A stretch of DNA of 64,000 nt from an uncultured Sphingomonadaceae bacterium (GCA_903871605.1 CAIQHF010000018.1:1-64000); one strand, 5' to 3'; shown: positions 26,218-35,987, counted from the first letter of the stretch. Notes: generated by a model not told the origin, from the letters alone. Program-made: numbers and translations.

Positions 26218-26747
26218 TCGCGCGCCTGCTCGCCTTCCTCGTCGTGCTGTGGGCGCTCGGATTCGCGCTGTTCGCGCTGACGCTGCCACGTCCCGCCGAC
26301 GACCGACCGACCGATGCGATCGTCGTGCTGACCGGCGGCGCGGGGCGGCTCGATCGCGGGCTCGATCTGCTCGCGCGGCATCGCGCGCAGCGGCTGTTCG
26401 TGTCGGGCACCGATCGCACCGTGCGCAAGAGCGAATTGGCGCTGCGCACGCACCGGCCCGCCGCGCTGTTCGATTGCTGCGTCGATCTCGGCCAGGAGTC
26501 GGTCGACACGCGCTCCAACGCGATCGAGACGACACGCTGGCTGCGTGCGCATCATTATGCGACCGTCCGGCTGATCACGACCGACTGGCACATGCCGCGC
26601 GCGCATGCCGATCTGGCGCGCGAACTCGGGCGCGATCCGGTCGTCATCATCCCCGATGCGGTGCGCAGCCACCCGAGCCTGCTCACGCTGTTCACCGAAT
26701 ATCACAAATATGTGCTGCGTCGCATCGCAGCGCCGTTCGGCTACTAA
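26214..26747 (+). CDS. YdcF/SanA-family (DUF218) membrane-anchored protein
   Basis: 177-aa protein with an N-terminal TM (LLAFLVVLWALGFALFALTL) followed by a DUF218 domain. Conserved parts are DAIVVLTGGAGRLDRGLDLL, the ARG-like VSGTDRTV, TRSNAIETTRWL and ITTDWHMPRA. Members of the family affect envelope integrity (SanA/ElyC), but the chemistry is undefined. It is coupled to ftsX by ATGA and followed by plsC after 9 bp, so the four genes probably form one envelope-biogenesis operon. Confidence 0.88.
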   Translation: MIARLLAFLVVLWALGFALFALTLPRPADDRPTDAIVVLTGGAGRLDRGLDLLARHRAQRLFVSGTDRTVRKSELALRTHRPAALFDCCVDLGQESVDTRSNAIETTRWLRAHHYATVRLITTDWHMPRAHADLARELGRDPVVIIPDAVRSHPSLLTLFTEYHKYVLRRIAAPFGY

Positions 26748-26756
26748 GCAGCTTCG

Positions 26757-27440
26757 ATGACCGTGATTCGCTCGCTCCTCTTCCTGCTGCTCGCCTATAC
26801 GGTGACGCTGGCCACGATGCTGATCGGCATCCCCGTCGCGATCGCGAGCCGGCGCGGCTTCTCGCGCTTCGCGCGCGGCTGGGCGCGGACGCTGATATGG
26901 CTCGCCCGCCTTTTGCTGGGGGTGCGCGCGCAGATCGAAGGGCGGCTGCCCGACGGGCCTACGCTGGTCGCCGCCAAGCATGAATCGGCCTATGAGACGC
27001 TGTTGCTGATGGCGCTGCTCGACGATCCGGTGATCGTGCTCAAGCGCGAGCTCGCCGACGTGCCGCTGTTCGGTCGGCTGACGCGCCGCCACGGCGTCAT
27101 ACCGGTCGATCGCACCGCCAATGCCGCGGCGCTGCGGCTGATGCTGCACGCGGCGGATCTTGCCAGGGAGCAACGGCGCACGGTGCTGATCTTCCCCGAG
27201 GGCACGCGCGTACCGCATGGCGAGGCGCCCAAGCTCCAGGCCGGCTTCGCGGGGCTGTACGGGCGGCTGGAGATGCCCGTCGTGCCGGTCGCGACCGATG
27301 CCGGGCGGCTATGGCCGCGCGGCATCCGCAAGGTGCCGGGCGTCATCCGCTTCCGCTTCGGCGCGCCGATCCCTGCAGGCCTGCCGCGCAAGGCGATCGA
27401 GGCCGAGGTCCATCGCGCGATCAACGCGCTTAACGATTAG
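26757..27440 (+). CDS. plsC: 1-acyl-sn-glycerol-3-phosphate acyltransferase
   Basis: 227-aa inner-membrane acyltransferase that makes phosphatidic acid. An N-terminal hydrophobic segment precedes the acyltransferase core. The catalytic box reads KHESAYET, an HX4E variant of the usual HX4D that is seen in other alphaproteobacterial PlsC. The glycerol-3-phosphate-binding motif FPEGTR is intact, as is VPVATDAGRLWP. It is the fourth gene of the ftsEX cluster. It converges with lepA, with a short gap. Confidence 0.9.
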   Translation: MTVIRSLLFLLLAYTVTLATMLIGIPVAIASRRGFSRFARGWARTLIWLARLLLGVRAQIEGRLPDGPTLVAAKHESAYETLLLMALLDDPVIVLKRELADVPLFGRLTRRHGVIPVDRTANAAALRLMLHAADLAREQRRTVLIFPEGTRVPHGEAPKLQAGFAGLYGRLEMPVVPVATDAGRLWPRGIRKVPGVIRFRFGAPIPAGLPRKAIEAEVHRAINALND

Positions 27441-27480
27441 CGCCTGGCGGCCGCGATCGAGCCGCCACGCCGGCGCCGGC

Positions 27481-29292
27481 TCAGCCCTCGTCGCCCATCC
27501 TGAGCGCCGCGATGAACGCCTCCTGCGGGATCTGCACGCTGCCATATTCGCGCATCCGCTTCTTGCCCTCCTTCTGCTTCTCGAGCAGCTTCTTCTTGCG
27601 CGTCGCGTCGCCGCCATAGCATTTGGCGGTGACGTCCTTGCGCATCGCCGCGATGGTCTCGCGCGCGATCACCTTGCCGCCGATCGCCGCCTGTACCGGG
27701 ATCTTGAACAGATGGCGCGGGATCAGATCCTTCAGCCGCTCGCACATGCCGCGCCCGCGCGCCTCCGCGGTGCCGCGGTGGACGATCATCGACAGCGCGT
27801 CGACCGGCTCGGCGTTGACCATGATCGACATCTTGACCAGATCGCCCTCGCGGTAGCCGATCTGGTGATAGTCGAACGAGGCATAGCCGCGCGAGATGCT
27901 CTTCAAGCGGTCGTAGAAGTCGAACACCACCTCGTTGAGCGGCAATTCGTAGGTGATCTGCGCGCGGCCGCCCACATAGGTCAGGTTCTTCTGGATGCCG
28001 CGGCGATCCTGGCAGAGCTTGAGCAGCGAACCCAGATATTCGTCGGGAACGTAGATCACCGCCTCGATCCACGGCTCCTCGATGCTCGCGATCTGCATCA
28101 CGTCGGGCATGTCGGCGGGGTTGTGCAGCTCGATCTCGCCCTTGTCGTGCGCGAGCTGGATCTTGTAGACCACCGAGGGCGCGGTGGTGATCAGGTCGAG
28201 ATCATATTCGCGCGTCAACCGCTCCTGGATGATCTCCAGATGCAGCAGCCCCAGGAAGCCGCAGCGGAAGCCGAAGCCCAGCGCCGCCGAGCTTTCCGCC
28301 TCGAAGCTGAACGAGGCGTCGTTGAGCCGCAGCTTGTAGAGGCTGTCGCGCAGCTTCTCGAAATCGGCGGCGTCGACGGGGAACAGCCCGCAGAACACGA
28401 CGGGCTGGACCTCCTTGAAGCCGGGCAGCGCCTCGGCGGTGGGCTTCTTGGCGTCGGTGATCGTGTCGCCGACCGCGGTCTGCGACACTTCCTTGATCTG
28501 CGCGGTGATGATGCCGATCTCGCCCGCGGCCAGTTCGGTCAGCTGCTCGAGCTTGGGGCGCATGCACGCGACACGGTCGACCAGGTGCAGCGTGCCGTGC
28601 TGCATGAACTTGATCTGCTGGCCCTTCTTGAGCACGCCCTCGACGACGCGCACCAGGATGACGACGCCGAGATAGGGGTCGTACCAGCTGTCGACGAGCA
28701 TCGCCTTCAAGGGCGCGTCGCGGTCGCCCTTGGGGGGCGGGATGCGCGTGACGATCGCCTCGAGCACCTCGGCGATGCCGATTCCCGATTTGGCCGAGGT
28801 GAGGATCGCGTCGTCGGCGGGGATGCCGATGATGTCCTCGATCTCGGCCTTGACCTTGTCGACCTCGGCCGCCGGCAGATCGATCTTGTTGATGACGGGG
28901 ACGATCTCGTGATCATGCTCGATCGACTGATAGACGTTGGCGAGCGTCTGCGCCTCGACGCCCTGCGCCGCATCGACGACGAGCAGCGCGCCTTCGCAGG
29001 CCGCCAGGGAGCGCGACACCTCATAGGCGAAGTCGACGTGACCAGGGGTGTCCATCAGGCTGAGCTGATATTCGAGCCCGTCCTTGGCGGTGTAGTTGAG
29101 GCGCACGGTCTGCGCCTTGATGGTGATCCCGCGCTCCTTCTCGATATCCATATTGTCGAGCACCTGCGCGGACATCTCGCGCTCGGTGAGGCCACCGGTG
29201 GTCTGGATGAGGCGGTCGGCGAGCGTCGACTTGCCATGGTCGATATGCGCGATGATCGAGAAGTTGCGGATACGGTCGAGCGGTGTGGACAC
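27481..29292 (-). CDS. lepA: Translation factor LepA (EF4)
   Basis: 603-aa GTPase acting on the ribosome. G1 is [11 protein letters not shown]3 DTPGHVDF and G4 NKID. The EF-G-like domains and the LepA-specific C-terminal domain ([21 protein letters not shown]) are complete. The start is placed at GTG 29292 ([16 protein letters not shown]), matching the family's usual N-terminus and length; codons further upstream are unlike protein. It is divergent from the CsgG-family gene. Confidence 0.95.
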   Translation of the reverse strand: MSTPLDRIRNFSIIAHIDHGKSTLADRLIQTTGGLTEREMSAQVLDNMDIEKERGITIKAQTVRLNYTAKDGLEYQLSLMDTPGHVDFAYEVSRSLAACEGALLVVDAAQGVEAQTLANVYQSIEHDHEIVPVINKIDLPAAEVDKVKAEIEDIIGIPADDAILTSAKSGIGIAEVLEAIVTRIPPPKGDRDAPLKAMLVDSWYDPYLGVVILVRVVEGVLKKGQQIKFMQHGTLHLVDRVACMRPKLEQLTELAAGEIGIITAQIKEVSQTAVGDTITDAKKPTAEALPGFKEVQPVVFCGLFPVDAADFEKLRDSLYKLRLNDASFSFEAESSAALGFGFRCGFLGLLHLEIIQERLTREYDLDLITTAPSVVYKIQLAHDKGEIELHNPADMPDVMQIASIEEPWIEAVIYVPDEYLGSLLKLCQDRRGIQKNLTYVGGRAQITYELPLNEVVFDFYDRLKSISRGYASFDYHQIGYREGDLVKMSIMVNAEPVDALSMIVHRGTAEARGRGMCERLKDLIPRHLFKIPVQAAIGGKVIARETIAAMRKDVTAKCYGGDATRKKKLLEKQKEGKKRMREYGSVQIPQEAFIAALRMGDEG

Positions 29293-29483
29293 GGTGGGAA
29301 ATCGTCCTCGGGCGGATGGCGTGCGGAGAGATTGGCCCGCCCGATAGCACCGCGCGACGCAGACCCCAAGCGACGCTTCCATGGGCGCGACGCGCGCGCT
29401 ACACTGGGACGTCCGAGCCCGTTTGCGGCTGTAGCGCTGCTTTCCCGTCCGTCGTCCGCGACACCGTCTTCTGGGAGAGCCTC

Positions 29484-30248
29484 ATGCGCAACCGCGCCGT
29501 CACTGCATGTTTGTCCTTGATCGTCGCTGTTTCGGGCGCGATGCCCGCCGCCGCCGATCCATCCTCGGGCCGCCAGGCGCAGTCGCGCGGGATGCAGGAC
29601 ATCCCGCATTGCACGCGCAAGCTCGGCTCGGTCGCGATCGTCGAGCCCGACAATCAATGGTGGACCGCGCTTGGCCTCGGCAGCCCTCAGGCGATCCTCA
29701 AGGTGTTCATCCAGCAATCGGGCTGCTTCACGCTGGTCAATCGCGGCGCGGCGATGCAGAGCCGCAGCATGGAGCGCGCGATGGCCGACAGCGGCGAGTT
29801 GCAGAGCGGTTCCAATCTCGGCCGCGGCCAGGTCCGTGCCGCCGACTATTTCATGCAGCCCGATATCGTCACCTCGAACGATCATTCGGGCGGCAATGCG
29901 CTCGGCGGCGCGCTGGGCGGGCTGATCGGCCACGGTTTCGGCGCGGTCGCGGGCGGCATCTCGGTCAACAAGAAGGAGGCCAACGTCACGCTCAGCCTGG
30001 TCAACGCGCGCACCACCGAGGAAGAGGCGCTGACCGAGGGCTATTATCGCAAGTCCGATCTCAGCTTCGGCGCGGGCGGCGGCGGCGGCTGGTGGGGCGG
30101 CTTCGCGGCGGTAGGCGGCAGCGGCTATCAGGATACCGCGATCGGCCAGGTGATCGTGCTCGCCTATCTCGATGCCTATACCAAGCTGGTGTCGCAACTC
30201 GGCGGGCTGCCGGCGAATGCCGCGGCGGCCGCGCCGGTCGCCCATTAG
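29484..30248 (+). CDS. CsgG/HfaB-family secreted protein
   Basis: 254-aa protein with a signal peptide (MRNRAVTACLSLIVAVSGAMPAAA) and a CsgG-like domain: ILKVFIQQSGCFTLVNRG, the SRSMERAMADSGELQSGSN helix, ADYFMQPDIV and a Gly-rich loop region. CsgG and HfaB proteins form or assist outer-membrane secretion of curli or holdfast. No Cys follows the signal peptide in lipobox context, so it may not be a lipoprotein, unlike CsgG itself. It has a GGGAGAG ribosome-binding site and stands alone. Confidence 0.82.
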   Translation: MRNRAVTACLSLIVAVSGAMPAAADPSSGRQAQSRGMQDIPHCTRKLGSVAIVEPDNQWWTALGLGSPQAILKVFIQQSGCFTLVNRGAAMQSRSMERAMADSGELQSGSNLGRGQVRAADYFMQPDIVTSNDHSGGNALGGALGGLIGHGFGAVAGGISVNKKEANVTLSLVNARTTEEEALTEGYYRKSDLSFGAGGGGGWWGGFAAVGGSGYQDTAIGQVIVLAYLDAYTKLVSQLGGLPANAAAAAPVAH

Positions 30249-30316
30249 GGCGATCGATCGCTTGGCGCCCGGGACGGGGCGGACTAGCGTGATCCTCCAA
30301 CGACAAGGAGGATGGC

Positions 30317-31639
30317 ATGCGGCACGTCGCGGTGATCGGGTCGGGGCCGGCAGGCTTCTACACGGCGGAAGCCTGCCTCAAGACCTTCGGTGACGACGTT
30401 CGCGTCGACCTGATCGACCGCCTGCCCGTGCCCTACGGGCTGATCCGCTCGGGTGTCGCGCCCGATCACCAGTCGATCAAGGCGGTGACGCGCCGCTACG
30501 AGGGGGTCGCGAGCGAAGAGCCGGTGCGTTTCTTCGGCAACGTCACCGTCGGGCAGGACGTCGCGATCGACGAGCTGCGCGGGCTGTACGACGCGGTGGT
30601 GGTCGCCACCGGCGCGCCCGCCGACCGCCCGCTCGGCATCCCCGGCGCGGATCTTCCCGGCGTGATCGGATCGGCGGCGTTCGTCGGCTGGTATAACGGC
30701 CATTTCGATCACGCCGCGCTCGCGCCGCCGCTCGCCGGCGACACCGTCGCGATCATCGGCCATGGCAATGTCGCGCTCGACGTCGCGCGAATCCTCGCCA
30801 AGACCGCCGAAGAGCTCAGCGGATCGGACATCGTCGGCCACGCGCTCGGCGCGCTGGAGGGATCGGGGGTGCGGCGCATCCTGCTCTGCGGGCGGCGTGG
30901 CCCGCACCAGATCGCGATGACCCCCAAGGAACTCGGCGAGCTCGGCCATCTCGCGCGTGCGACGCCGCAGGTCGATCCCGCCGATCTGCCGCCCGAGGCG
31001 GACGACGCGATGCTCGATCCGGGCCAGCGCAAGTCGGTCGCGCTGCTGCGCGGGTTCGCCGCGGCGGGGCGCGATGCGACCAAGCCGGTGACGATCGACT
31101 TCCGTTTCTTCGCCTCGCCGCAGGCGATACTGGGTCAGTCGCATGTCGAGGCGATCCGGCTCGAACGCACGTGGCTCGACGCCGCGGGCGGCGCGCACGG
31201 CACCGGCGAGACGGTCGACATGCCCTGCGCGATGGTGGTGAGCTGCATCGGCTATCGCAGCATCACCATTCCGGGATTGCCCTATGACGAGAAGCTCGGC
31301 CGCTTCGCCAACGACGCCGGGCGGATCGGCGGCGTCGGATCGGGGCTCTATTGCGCCGGCTGGGCACGCCGGGGGCCCAGCGGGACGATCGGCACCAACC
31401 GGCCCGACGGCTTCCAGATCGTCGAGGAGATCGCGCTCGACCTGCCGCGGGCGCGCGGCGTCGAAGGCGGCGCCGGCCTCGCCCGCCTGCTCGCCGCGCG
31501 CGGCGTCGACGCGATCAGCTTCGACGACTGGCGCCGGATCGAGGCGGCCGAGCAGGGCCGGGCGCGCGATGGCTCTCCCCGCGAGAAGTTCGTCGATCTC
31601 GCCGAGATGATCGCGGCCGGGCATGCGCCGGTTGCGTGA
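30317..31639 (+). CDS. Ferredoxin-NADP+ reductase, adrenodoxin-reductase type (FprA-like)
   Basis: 440-aa flavoprotein moving electrons between NADPH and ferredoxin. The N-terminal FAD motif is VAVIGSGPAGFYTAEA, followed by the typical VPYGLIRSGVAPDH segment. The NADP motif is VAIIGHGNVALDVARIL. The C-terminal GWARRGPSGTIGTNR is characteristic of the adrenodoxin-reductase group. A strong AAGGAGG sits 6 nt before the ATG. Possible partners are cytochrome P450 or Fe-S ferredoxins, not encoded nearby. Confidence 0.93.
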   Translation: MRHVAVIGSGPAGFYTAEACLKTFGDDVRVDLIDRLPVPYGLIRSGVAPDHQSIKAVTRRYEGVASEEPVRFFGNVTVGQDVAIDELRGLYDAVVVATGAPADRPLGIPGADLPGVIGSAAFVGWYNGHFDHAALAPPLAGDTVAIIGHGNVALDVARILAKTAEELSGSDIVGHALGALEGSGVRRILLCGRRGPHQIAMTPKELGELGHLARATPQVDPADLPPEADDAMLDPGQRKSVALLRGFAAAGRDATKPVTIDFRFFASPQAILGQSHVEAIRLERTWLDAAGGAHGTGETVDMPCAMVVSCIGYRSITIPGLPYDEKLGRFANDAGRIGGVGSGLYCAGWARRGPSGTIGTNRPDGFQIVEEIALDLPRARGVEGGAGLARLLAARGVDAISFDDWRRIEAAEQGRARDGSPREKFVDLAEMIAAGHAPVA

Positions 31640-31660
31640 CGGTCATGGCAAAAGAGACGC

Positions 31661-31689
31661 TTGCCGATCCTGCCGGGCCTGCCTATAGG
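31661..31689 (+). promoter_or_regulatory. Probable promoter of tRNA-Pro
   Basis: A -35-like TTGCCG (31661-31666) and a -10-like TATAGG (31684-31689) are separated by 17 bp and lie ~60 bp upstream of the tRNA. Confidence 0.5.
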
Positions 31690-31749
31690 GCACCCCGCTT
31701 GGCACCGCCGGTCGGCTCCCGAGTAGTTTGAAAACGACCGGTGCTCCGT

Positions 31750-31826
31750 CGGGGAGTAGCTCAGCCTGGTAGAGCACTGTCTTCGGGAGGCAGGGGCCGG
31801 AGGTTCGAATCCTCTCTCCCCGACCA
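31750..31826 (+). tRNA. tRNA-Pro (anticodon CGG), island integration site
   Basis: 77-nt tRNA with acceptor CGGGGAG/CTCCCCG, anticodon stem CTGTC/GGCAG and loop TTCGGGA (anticodon CGG), T loop TTCGAAT and encoded CCA. It is intact. Its last 48 bases (31779-31826) are repeated exactly at 49229-49276, marking the left attachment site of a genomic island. Confidence 0.97.
31779..31826 (+). repeat. attL: 48-bp direct repeat (in tRNA-Pro)
   Basis: Begins GTCTTCGGGAGG in the anticodon loop region and runs to the CCA end. Identity with the copy at 49229-49276 is complete; the bases on both sides differ. Confidence 0.93.
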
Positions 31827-31893
31827 CGCTTTTCCGCGGTTTTCTGCGGAAAAAGTCATTATTACGCCGCGGCTTCGATCATCGATGTCGCTT

Positions 31894-31940
31894 GGGCAAT
31901 CACCAGGCAATCACGCACCGGGCAACTATGGGCAACCATC
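31894..31940. repeat. Arm-type repeat cluster inside attL
   Basis: Two copies of GGCAATCAC (31895-31903 and 31906-31914) and two related GGGCAAC units (from 31920 and from 31930) lie 70-115 bp inside the tRNA end. The same GGCAATCACC pair occurs at the opposite island end, as expected for integrase arm-binding sites. Confidence 0.6.
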
Positions 31941-32781
31941 AGGCGGTCGCCCTTTGGATGCCCAGCTGGCCGCCGAGCCTTCGAATCTCAGTGATGGCGG
32001 TCAGCGGATCTATCTGTGGGATGGAAGCGACGATCGGTGTTGTCATGTCGCAAGCGATTCTTGGCAGGCGAACCTTGTCGCCGTTCGGTAGGACGCAGAA
32101 GCCGTTCGTCCTGACGATCTCCAGGCTTTGCGTGAGCGATACAGTCCCATTGACGTAATCAACGAACGAACGAGGCAGCACCCCGGCAACTCTCGGATCG
32201 AGATCCGTCCGTGCCATGAACATGCGACAGTGATCCGGATCCGACGGATCGGTCACCGCGAGCTCGGACCAGGGGGTTCGGAGATGGAGGAAGGCGTCGG
32301 TGCATTGAATGCTGTTCGCGCATAGCAAGGCTGCGGCGCTCTTTGCAGCGTCGGCGATCTGCCGGCGATGTCGGGCGTAGGCCACATCGTCGGTCCGTGT
32401 CGCGATGCACCGCGTCCATCGGTCGATCCAGCCGGGAACTGCCGCCTCCCCGGCTTGGCGGCCCCATGCGACGTCCGCGGGGGCAAGCTGCTGAACGAAG
32501 GTCGCGAGCGGCCGTCGCGATAGCGCGGGCGCCCGCACGGCGAGACGGACGCTTTCGCAGCGAAGCGAAGCGGTCACGGCAATCGTCGTCGGCTCTCCGT
32601 GCGCGACGTCGGGAAGCGACGCATCGTCGATCTCCCATTCGTATTTCGAAGCGCCGCCGCCGAAAGAAGTTCGCCGCGGCGGTTTCCGGACTGCCAGCTC
32701 GGCAAGAGCGAGATGGCGCGCAGCCGAGGAGACGGACTCATCGGTCGAGCGGTTGACGGCGCTATTGAGCCTGCGTCCCAT
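31939..32781 (-). CDS. Unknown island protein, 280 aa
   Basis: No family recognised. The protein starts at an ATG (GRRLNSAVNRSTDES) and ends close to the attL arm repeats. It has no signal peptide or TM helix. It is rich in Arg, Ala and Asp, with Trp/His/Cys in the middle (WIDRWTRCIATRTDD; CTDAFLHLRTPWSELA). The C-terminal ~60 residues (VDYVNGTVSLTQSLEIVRTNGFCVLPNGDK in two parts) look like a compact beta domain. It lies 146 bp downstream of arsH on the same strand, but that gap makes co-transcription uncertain. It may be cargo of the island. Confidence 0.6.
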   Translation of the reverse strand: MGRRLNSAVNRSTDESVSSAARHLALAELAVRKPPRRTSFGGGASKYEWEIDDASLPDVAHGEPTTIAVTASLRCESVRLAVRAPALSRRPLATFVQQLAPADVAWGRQAGEAAVPGWIDRWTRCIATRTDDVAYARHRRQIADAAKSAAALLCANSIQCTDAFLHLRTPWSELAVTDPSDPDHCRMFMARTDLDPRVAGVLPRSFVDYVNGTVSLTQSLEIVRTNGFCVLPNGDKVRLPRIACDMTTPIVASIPQIDPLTAITEIRRLGGQLGIQRATA

Positions 32782-32927
32782 CTTTTCCTCAGGTCTGTCC
32801 AATGTCTGGACGAGCAACGCTCCGATGACCGACGCGGACGCGTCGCGATCGCGCCCGCCTGCCTTGTTCTGCCCGAGACGGGAATGCTGGGATTGGAGAC
32901 AAATGCCAGATGGGAGTCGTTCGGGAG

Positions 32928-33668
32928 CTATTTCGCAATGGCGGTCGCTGCATGATCCTCTCGTTTGACTGGCGCGCCGGCCTCCTTGCGCTCCGAGTAG
33001 CGATCGACGAGCTGATCCGAATGGGCGCGCATCAGCACTGTGATCCGCACCAGCTCCTCCATCACGTCGACGATCCGGTCGTAATAGCTGGACGGCCGCA
33101 TGCGGTCGTCGTCGCCGAACTCCTTGTATGCCATCGCGACCGACGACTGGTTCGGGATCGTGAACATCCGCATCCACCGGCCCAGAAGCCGGAGCGTATT
33201 GACGCTGTTGAACGACTGCGATCCCGCCGAAACCTGCATGACCGCGAGCGTGCGCCCCTGCGTGGGACGCATGCCACCCATGGAAAGCGGCAGGTGATCG
33301 ATCTGCGTCTTCATCACCCCGGTGATCTGGCCGTGCCGCTCCGGGCTGCACCAGACATGCCCCTCGGACCACATCGACAGCTCGCGCAGCTCATGGACGG
33401 CGGGATGGTCGTCGCCGGCCGCCTGATCGGGTAGCGGCAAGTCGGACGGGTCGAAGATGCGCGTTTCCGCGCCGAACAGCTGGAGCAGCCGGGCCGCCTC
33501 CTCGACGCACAGACGGGAGAAGGACCGCTCGCGCAGCGATCCGTAGAGCAGCAGGATGCGGGGCGGCGGCTGGTCGGCGCCGATTCCGAGTGCGGGCCGG
33601 TCGATGACGAACGATCGGTCGAGCGCTGGGAGAAGGTCGGGATCGGCAAGCGGACGCAGGCGGGACAA
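32928..33668 (-). CDS. arsH: ArsH, NADPH-dependent flavin oxidoreductase for organoarsenicals
   Basis: 246-aa flavodoxin-like FMN enzyme that oxidises trivalent organoarsenicals. Conserved parts are [20 protein letters not shown] (FMN phosphate loop), [22 protein letters not shown] and [16 protein letters not shown]. The start is uncertain: a TTG at 33668 has GAGAGG six bases upstream. A longer frame from TTG 33686 overlaps the arsB stop. It is the last gene of the arsR-arsC-arsB-arsH operon. Confidence 0.92.
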   Translation of the reverse strand: MSRLRPLADPDLLPALDRSFVIDRPALGIGADQPPPRILLLYGSLRERSFSRLCVEEAARLLQLFGAETRIFDPSDLPLPDQAAGDDHPAVHELRELSMWSEGHVWCSPERHGQITGVMKTQIDHLPLSMGGMRPTQGRTLAVMQVSAGSQSFNSVNTLRLLGRWMRMFTIPNQSSVAMAYKEFGDDDRMRPSSYYDRIVDVMEELVRITVLMRAHSDQLVDRYSERKEAGAPVKREDHAATAIAK

Positions 33669-33678
33669 GGTGATCCTC

Positions 33679-34965
33679 TCAGGCAAGGGTTAGGCGGATG
33701 GCGAGCGCCGCGAGCGTGACGAGCAGCACGGGCACGGTCAGCGTCACCCCGACCTTGAGGTAGTAGCCCCAGCCGATCCGCACGCCCTTCTGGTCGAGCA
33801 CGTGCAGCCAGAGCAGGGTCGCCAGCGATCCGATCGGTGTGAGCTTTGGCCCGAGATCGCAGCCGATGACGTTGGCGTAGACCATCGCCTCTCGGACCGC
33901 GCCGCTAGCGTGGGTGGCATCGATGGAAAGGGCGCCGACGAGCACGGTCGGCATGTTGTTCATGACCGACGAAAGAACCGCGGCGATGATCCCGGTGCCG
34001 AACGCCGCGCCCCAAACGCTCCAGGCCGCGGCGCGGTCGAGCAGCGTGGCGAGATGCTCGGTCAGCCCCGCGTTCCGAAGGCCATAGACCACCAGATACA
34101 TGCCGAGCGAGAAGATCACGACCTGCCAAGGCGCGCCGCGCAACACCTTGCTGGTCTCGATGACGTGGCCGCGACCGGCCACGGCGAGCAACAGGACCGC
34201 GCCGGCCGCCGCGACCGCGCTGACCGGCACGCCGAGCGGGTCAAGGACGAAGAAGCCGGCCAGCAGCAGCACGAGGACGATCCAGCCAGTGCGGAAGGTC
34301 GCACGGTCGTGGATCGCGTCGGCCGGCAGTCGAAGTTGCGCGACATCGAAGCCGACGGGAATGTCGCGGCGGAAATTGATCATCAGCACGAGAAGCGTCG
34401 CTGCGATCGACGCTAAGTCGACCGGCACCATGACGAGCGCGTAGCGGCTGAATTCCAGACGGAAGAAGTCGGCCGACACGATATTGACGAGATTAGAGAC
34501 GATCAGCGGCAGGCTGGCAGTGTCCGCGATAAATCCGGCGGCCATGACGAAGGCGAGCGTAGATTTCGGACCGTAGCCGAGCGCGCGCAGCATCGCGATC
34601 ACGATCGGTGTCAGGATCAGCGCCGCGCCGTCGTTGGCGAACAGAGCGGAGACGGCCGCGCCCAGCAGGACGATCATCGCGAACAGGCGAAGGCCATGAC
34701 CTCGGCTCCAGCGAGCGACGTGCAGGGCCGACCATTCGAAGAAGCCCGCCTCGTCTAGGAGAAGGCTAACGATGATGATCGCGACGAAGGTCGCTGTGGC
34801 ATTCCAGACGATGTGCCAGACGACAGGGATGTCCGCGAGCGTGACGACGCCGGCGAGCAGCGCGACGATCGCTCCCGCCATTGCGCTCCAGCCGATGCCC
34901 AGACCTTTGGGCTGCCAGATGACAAGCGTAATGGTGCCGAGGAAGATCAGCAGGGCGACGAGCAT
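33679..34965 (-). CDS. arsB: Arsenite efflux permease ArsB
   Basis: 428-aa inner-membrane arsenite/H+ antiporter. About 10-12 hydrophobic helices are visible, with the ArsB-typical [20 protein letters not shown] and [20 protein letters not shown] segments. Both contain conserved polar residues inside membrane spans. It shares one base with the arsC stop (TGATG). It exports arsenite produced by ArsC. Confidence 0.95.
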   Translation of the reverse strand: MLVALLIFLGTITLVIWQPKGLGIGWSAMAGAIVALLAGVVTLADIPVVWHIVWNATATFVAIIIVSLLLDEAGFFEWSALHVARWSRGHGLRLFAMIVLLGAAVSALFANDGAALILTPIVIAMLRALGYGPKSTLAFVMAAGFIADTASLPLIVSNLVNIVSADFFRLEFSRYALVMVPVDLASIAATLLVLMINFRRDIPVGFDVAQLRLPADAIHDRATFRTGWIVLVLLLAGFFVLDPLGVPVSAVAAAGAVLLLAVAGRGHVIETSKVLRGAPWQVVIFSLGMYLVVYGLRNAGLTEHLATLLDRAAAWSVWGAAFGTGIIAAVLSSVMNNMPTVLVGALSIDATHASGAVREAMVYANVIGCDLGPKLTPIGSLATLLWLHVLDQKGVRIGWGYYLKVGVTLTVPVLLVTLAALAIRLTLA

Positions 34966-35390
34966 CAGGAGATGCGCTGGCCGGCCGCATCGACGATCTG
35001 CTCGCCGTCCTCCTTGGCAAAAGCTCCTCGCTGCGCGTCGGGCAGAATCTCGAGCACCGCTTCTGAAGGTCGGCAGAGCTTCACGCCGAGCGTGGTCACG
35101 ACCAAGGGGCGGTTGATCAGGATCGGATGGGCCAGCATCGCGTCGATCAGCGCCTCGTCGGACAGGGTCTCGTCGGCAAGGCCAAGCTCGACGTAGGGCG
35201 TGCCCTTTTCGCGCAGCAGCGCGCGGGGCGTGATGCCGGAACGACCGATCATCTCGACGAGCAGTGAGCGGGACGGCGGCGTCTTCAGATACTCGATCAC
35301 GTGCGGCTCGACGCCCGAGTTGCGGATCAGCTCGAGCACGTTGCGGGACGTTCCGCAGGCGGGATTGTGGTAGATGACGATGTCGGTCAC
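34965..35390 (-). CDS. arsC: Glutaredoxin-dependent arsenate reductase ArsC
   Basis: 141-aa enzyme reducing arsenate to arsenite. The active-site loop NPACGTSRN places Cys12 exactly as in the R773-type enzyme. The INRPLVVT segment carries the Arg that stabilises arsenate. The start is GTG at 35390, preceded by AAAGG just after the arsR stop; a longer frame would run through arsR. It lies second in the ars operon. Confidence 0.95.
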   Translation of the reverse strand: MTDIVIYHNPACGTSRNVLELIRNSGVEPHVIEYLKTPPSRSLLVEMIGRSGITPRALLREKGTPYVELGLADETLSDEALIDAMLAHPILINRPLVVTTLGVKLCRPSEAVLEILPDAQRGAFAKEDGEQIVDAAGQRIS

Positions 35391-35400
35391 GATCGGCCTT

Positions 35401-35730
35401 TCAGCAGCAGGTGAGTTCGGCAAGCAGGGGTTCGCACAGTTCGGCGCGCCCGCCGCAGCAGTCCTTGGCCAGGAAGAGCATGAGCGCGCTCAGCGCGCCG
35501 ATCTCGGCTCGCTGGATCTGGTTGCGGCCCTGCTTTTCAGAGCGGACGAGTCCCGCCTTGGCGAGCACGGCAAGGTGTGTTGAAAAGGTGCTCTGCGTCA
35601 GTCCGGAGTGCTCGACGAGCTCCCCCGTCGTCAAGCCATCAGGCTCGTGTCGCACTAGGAGCCGAAACGCGGCCAGCCTGGTCGGGTGAGCGAGCGCGGC
35701 AAGCGCGGACAAGGCTTCGTCGGTCATCAT
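35401..35730 (-). CDS. arsR: Arsenic-responsive repressor ArsR
   Basis: 109-aa winged-helix repressor of the ArsR/SmtB family. The recognition helix region is SGLTQSTFSTHLAVLAKAGL. Near the C-terminus is CCGGRAELC, a vicinal Cys pair plus a third Cys that probably binds As(III), resembling ArsR proteins with a C-terminal triad. It ends in another CC. Two ATGs lie side by side at 35730 and 35727. A palindromic operator sits 2 bp upstream of the start. It is the first gene of arsRCBH. Confidence 0.93.
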   Translation of the reverse strand: MMTDEALSALAALAHPTRLAAFRLLVRHEPDGLTTGELVEHSGLTQSTFSTHLAVLAKAGLVRSEKQGRNQIQRAEIGALSALMLFLAKDCCGGRAELCEPLLAELTCC

Positions 35731-35732
35731 CC

Positions 35733-35748
35733 ATCGGTAATAACCGAT
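35733..35748 (-). promoter_or_regulatory. ArsR operator 1
   Basis: Perfect palindrome ATCGGT-AATA-ACCGAT, ending 2 bp before the arsR start codon, so repressor binding would also cover the ribosome-binding region. Confidence 0.65.
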
Positions 35749-35767
35749 AGGTGTGACCGGGTCAAAT

Positions 35768-35789
35768 CCCATCGGTAAAATTCGATGGG
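35768..35789 (-). promoter_or_regulatory. ArsR operator 2
   Basis: Inverted repeat CCCATCG-N8-CGATGGG sharing the ATCGGT half-site with operator 1. The two centres lie 38 bp apart. It probably overlaps the ars promoter. Confidence 0.6.
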
Positions 35790-35915
35790 TTGAAACGGCG
35801 GGAGCGGTGCGAGCCAGCTGGCCGCCACAGCGCAAGGCAATAGCTGGTTCGCTTCTGCGGCCGGACGATGTGACGCTGACTCACGATGGGACGTCTGCGA
35901 CAAGACAGGTTGCGA

Positions 35916-35930
35916 GTTCTTGGTTTGTTC
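35916..35930 (+). promoter_or_regulatory. LexA (SOS) box upstream of umuDC
   Basis: GTTC-TTGGTTT-GTTC is an exact match to the alphaproteobacterial SOS consensus GTTC-N7-GTTC. It lies 57 bp before the chosen umuD start and points to DNA-damage control of umuDC. Confidence 0.82.
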
Positions 35931-35987
35931 GCGCCGCTGTTCCGGACTATGTCGGTAGGCCACGATCTCGAACCGTTCGGAAACGCC

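Noticed and set aside
32782-33372. N-terminal extension of the 280-aa unknown gene back to a GTG at 33372
   Set aside because: This part is the shadow of arsH in another frame; a proper ATG lies at 32781.
35927-35942. GTTC-N8-GTTC as a second SOS box
   Set aside because: The spacing is one base too long for the GTTC-N7-GTTC consensus; only the 35916-35930 match fits.
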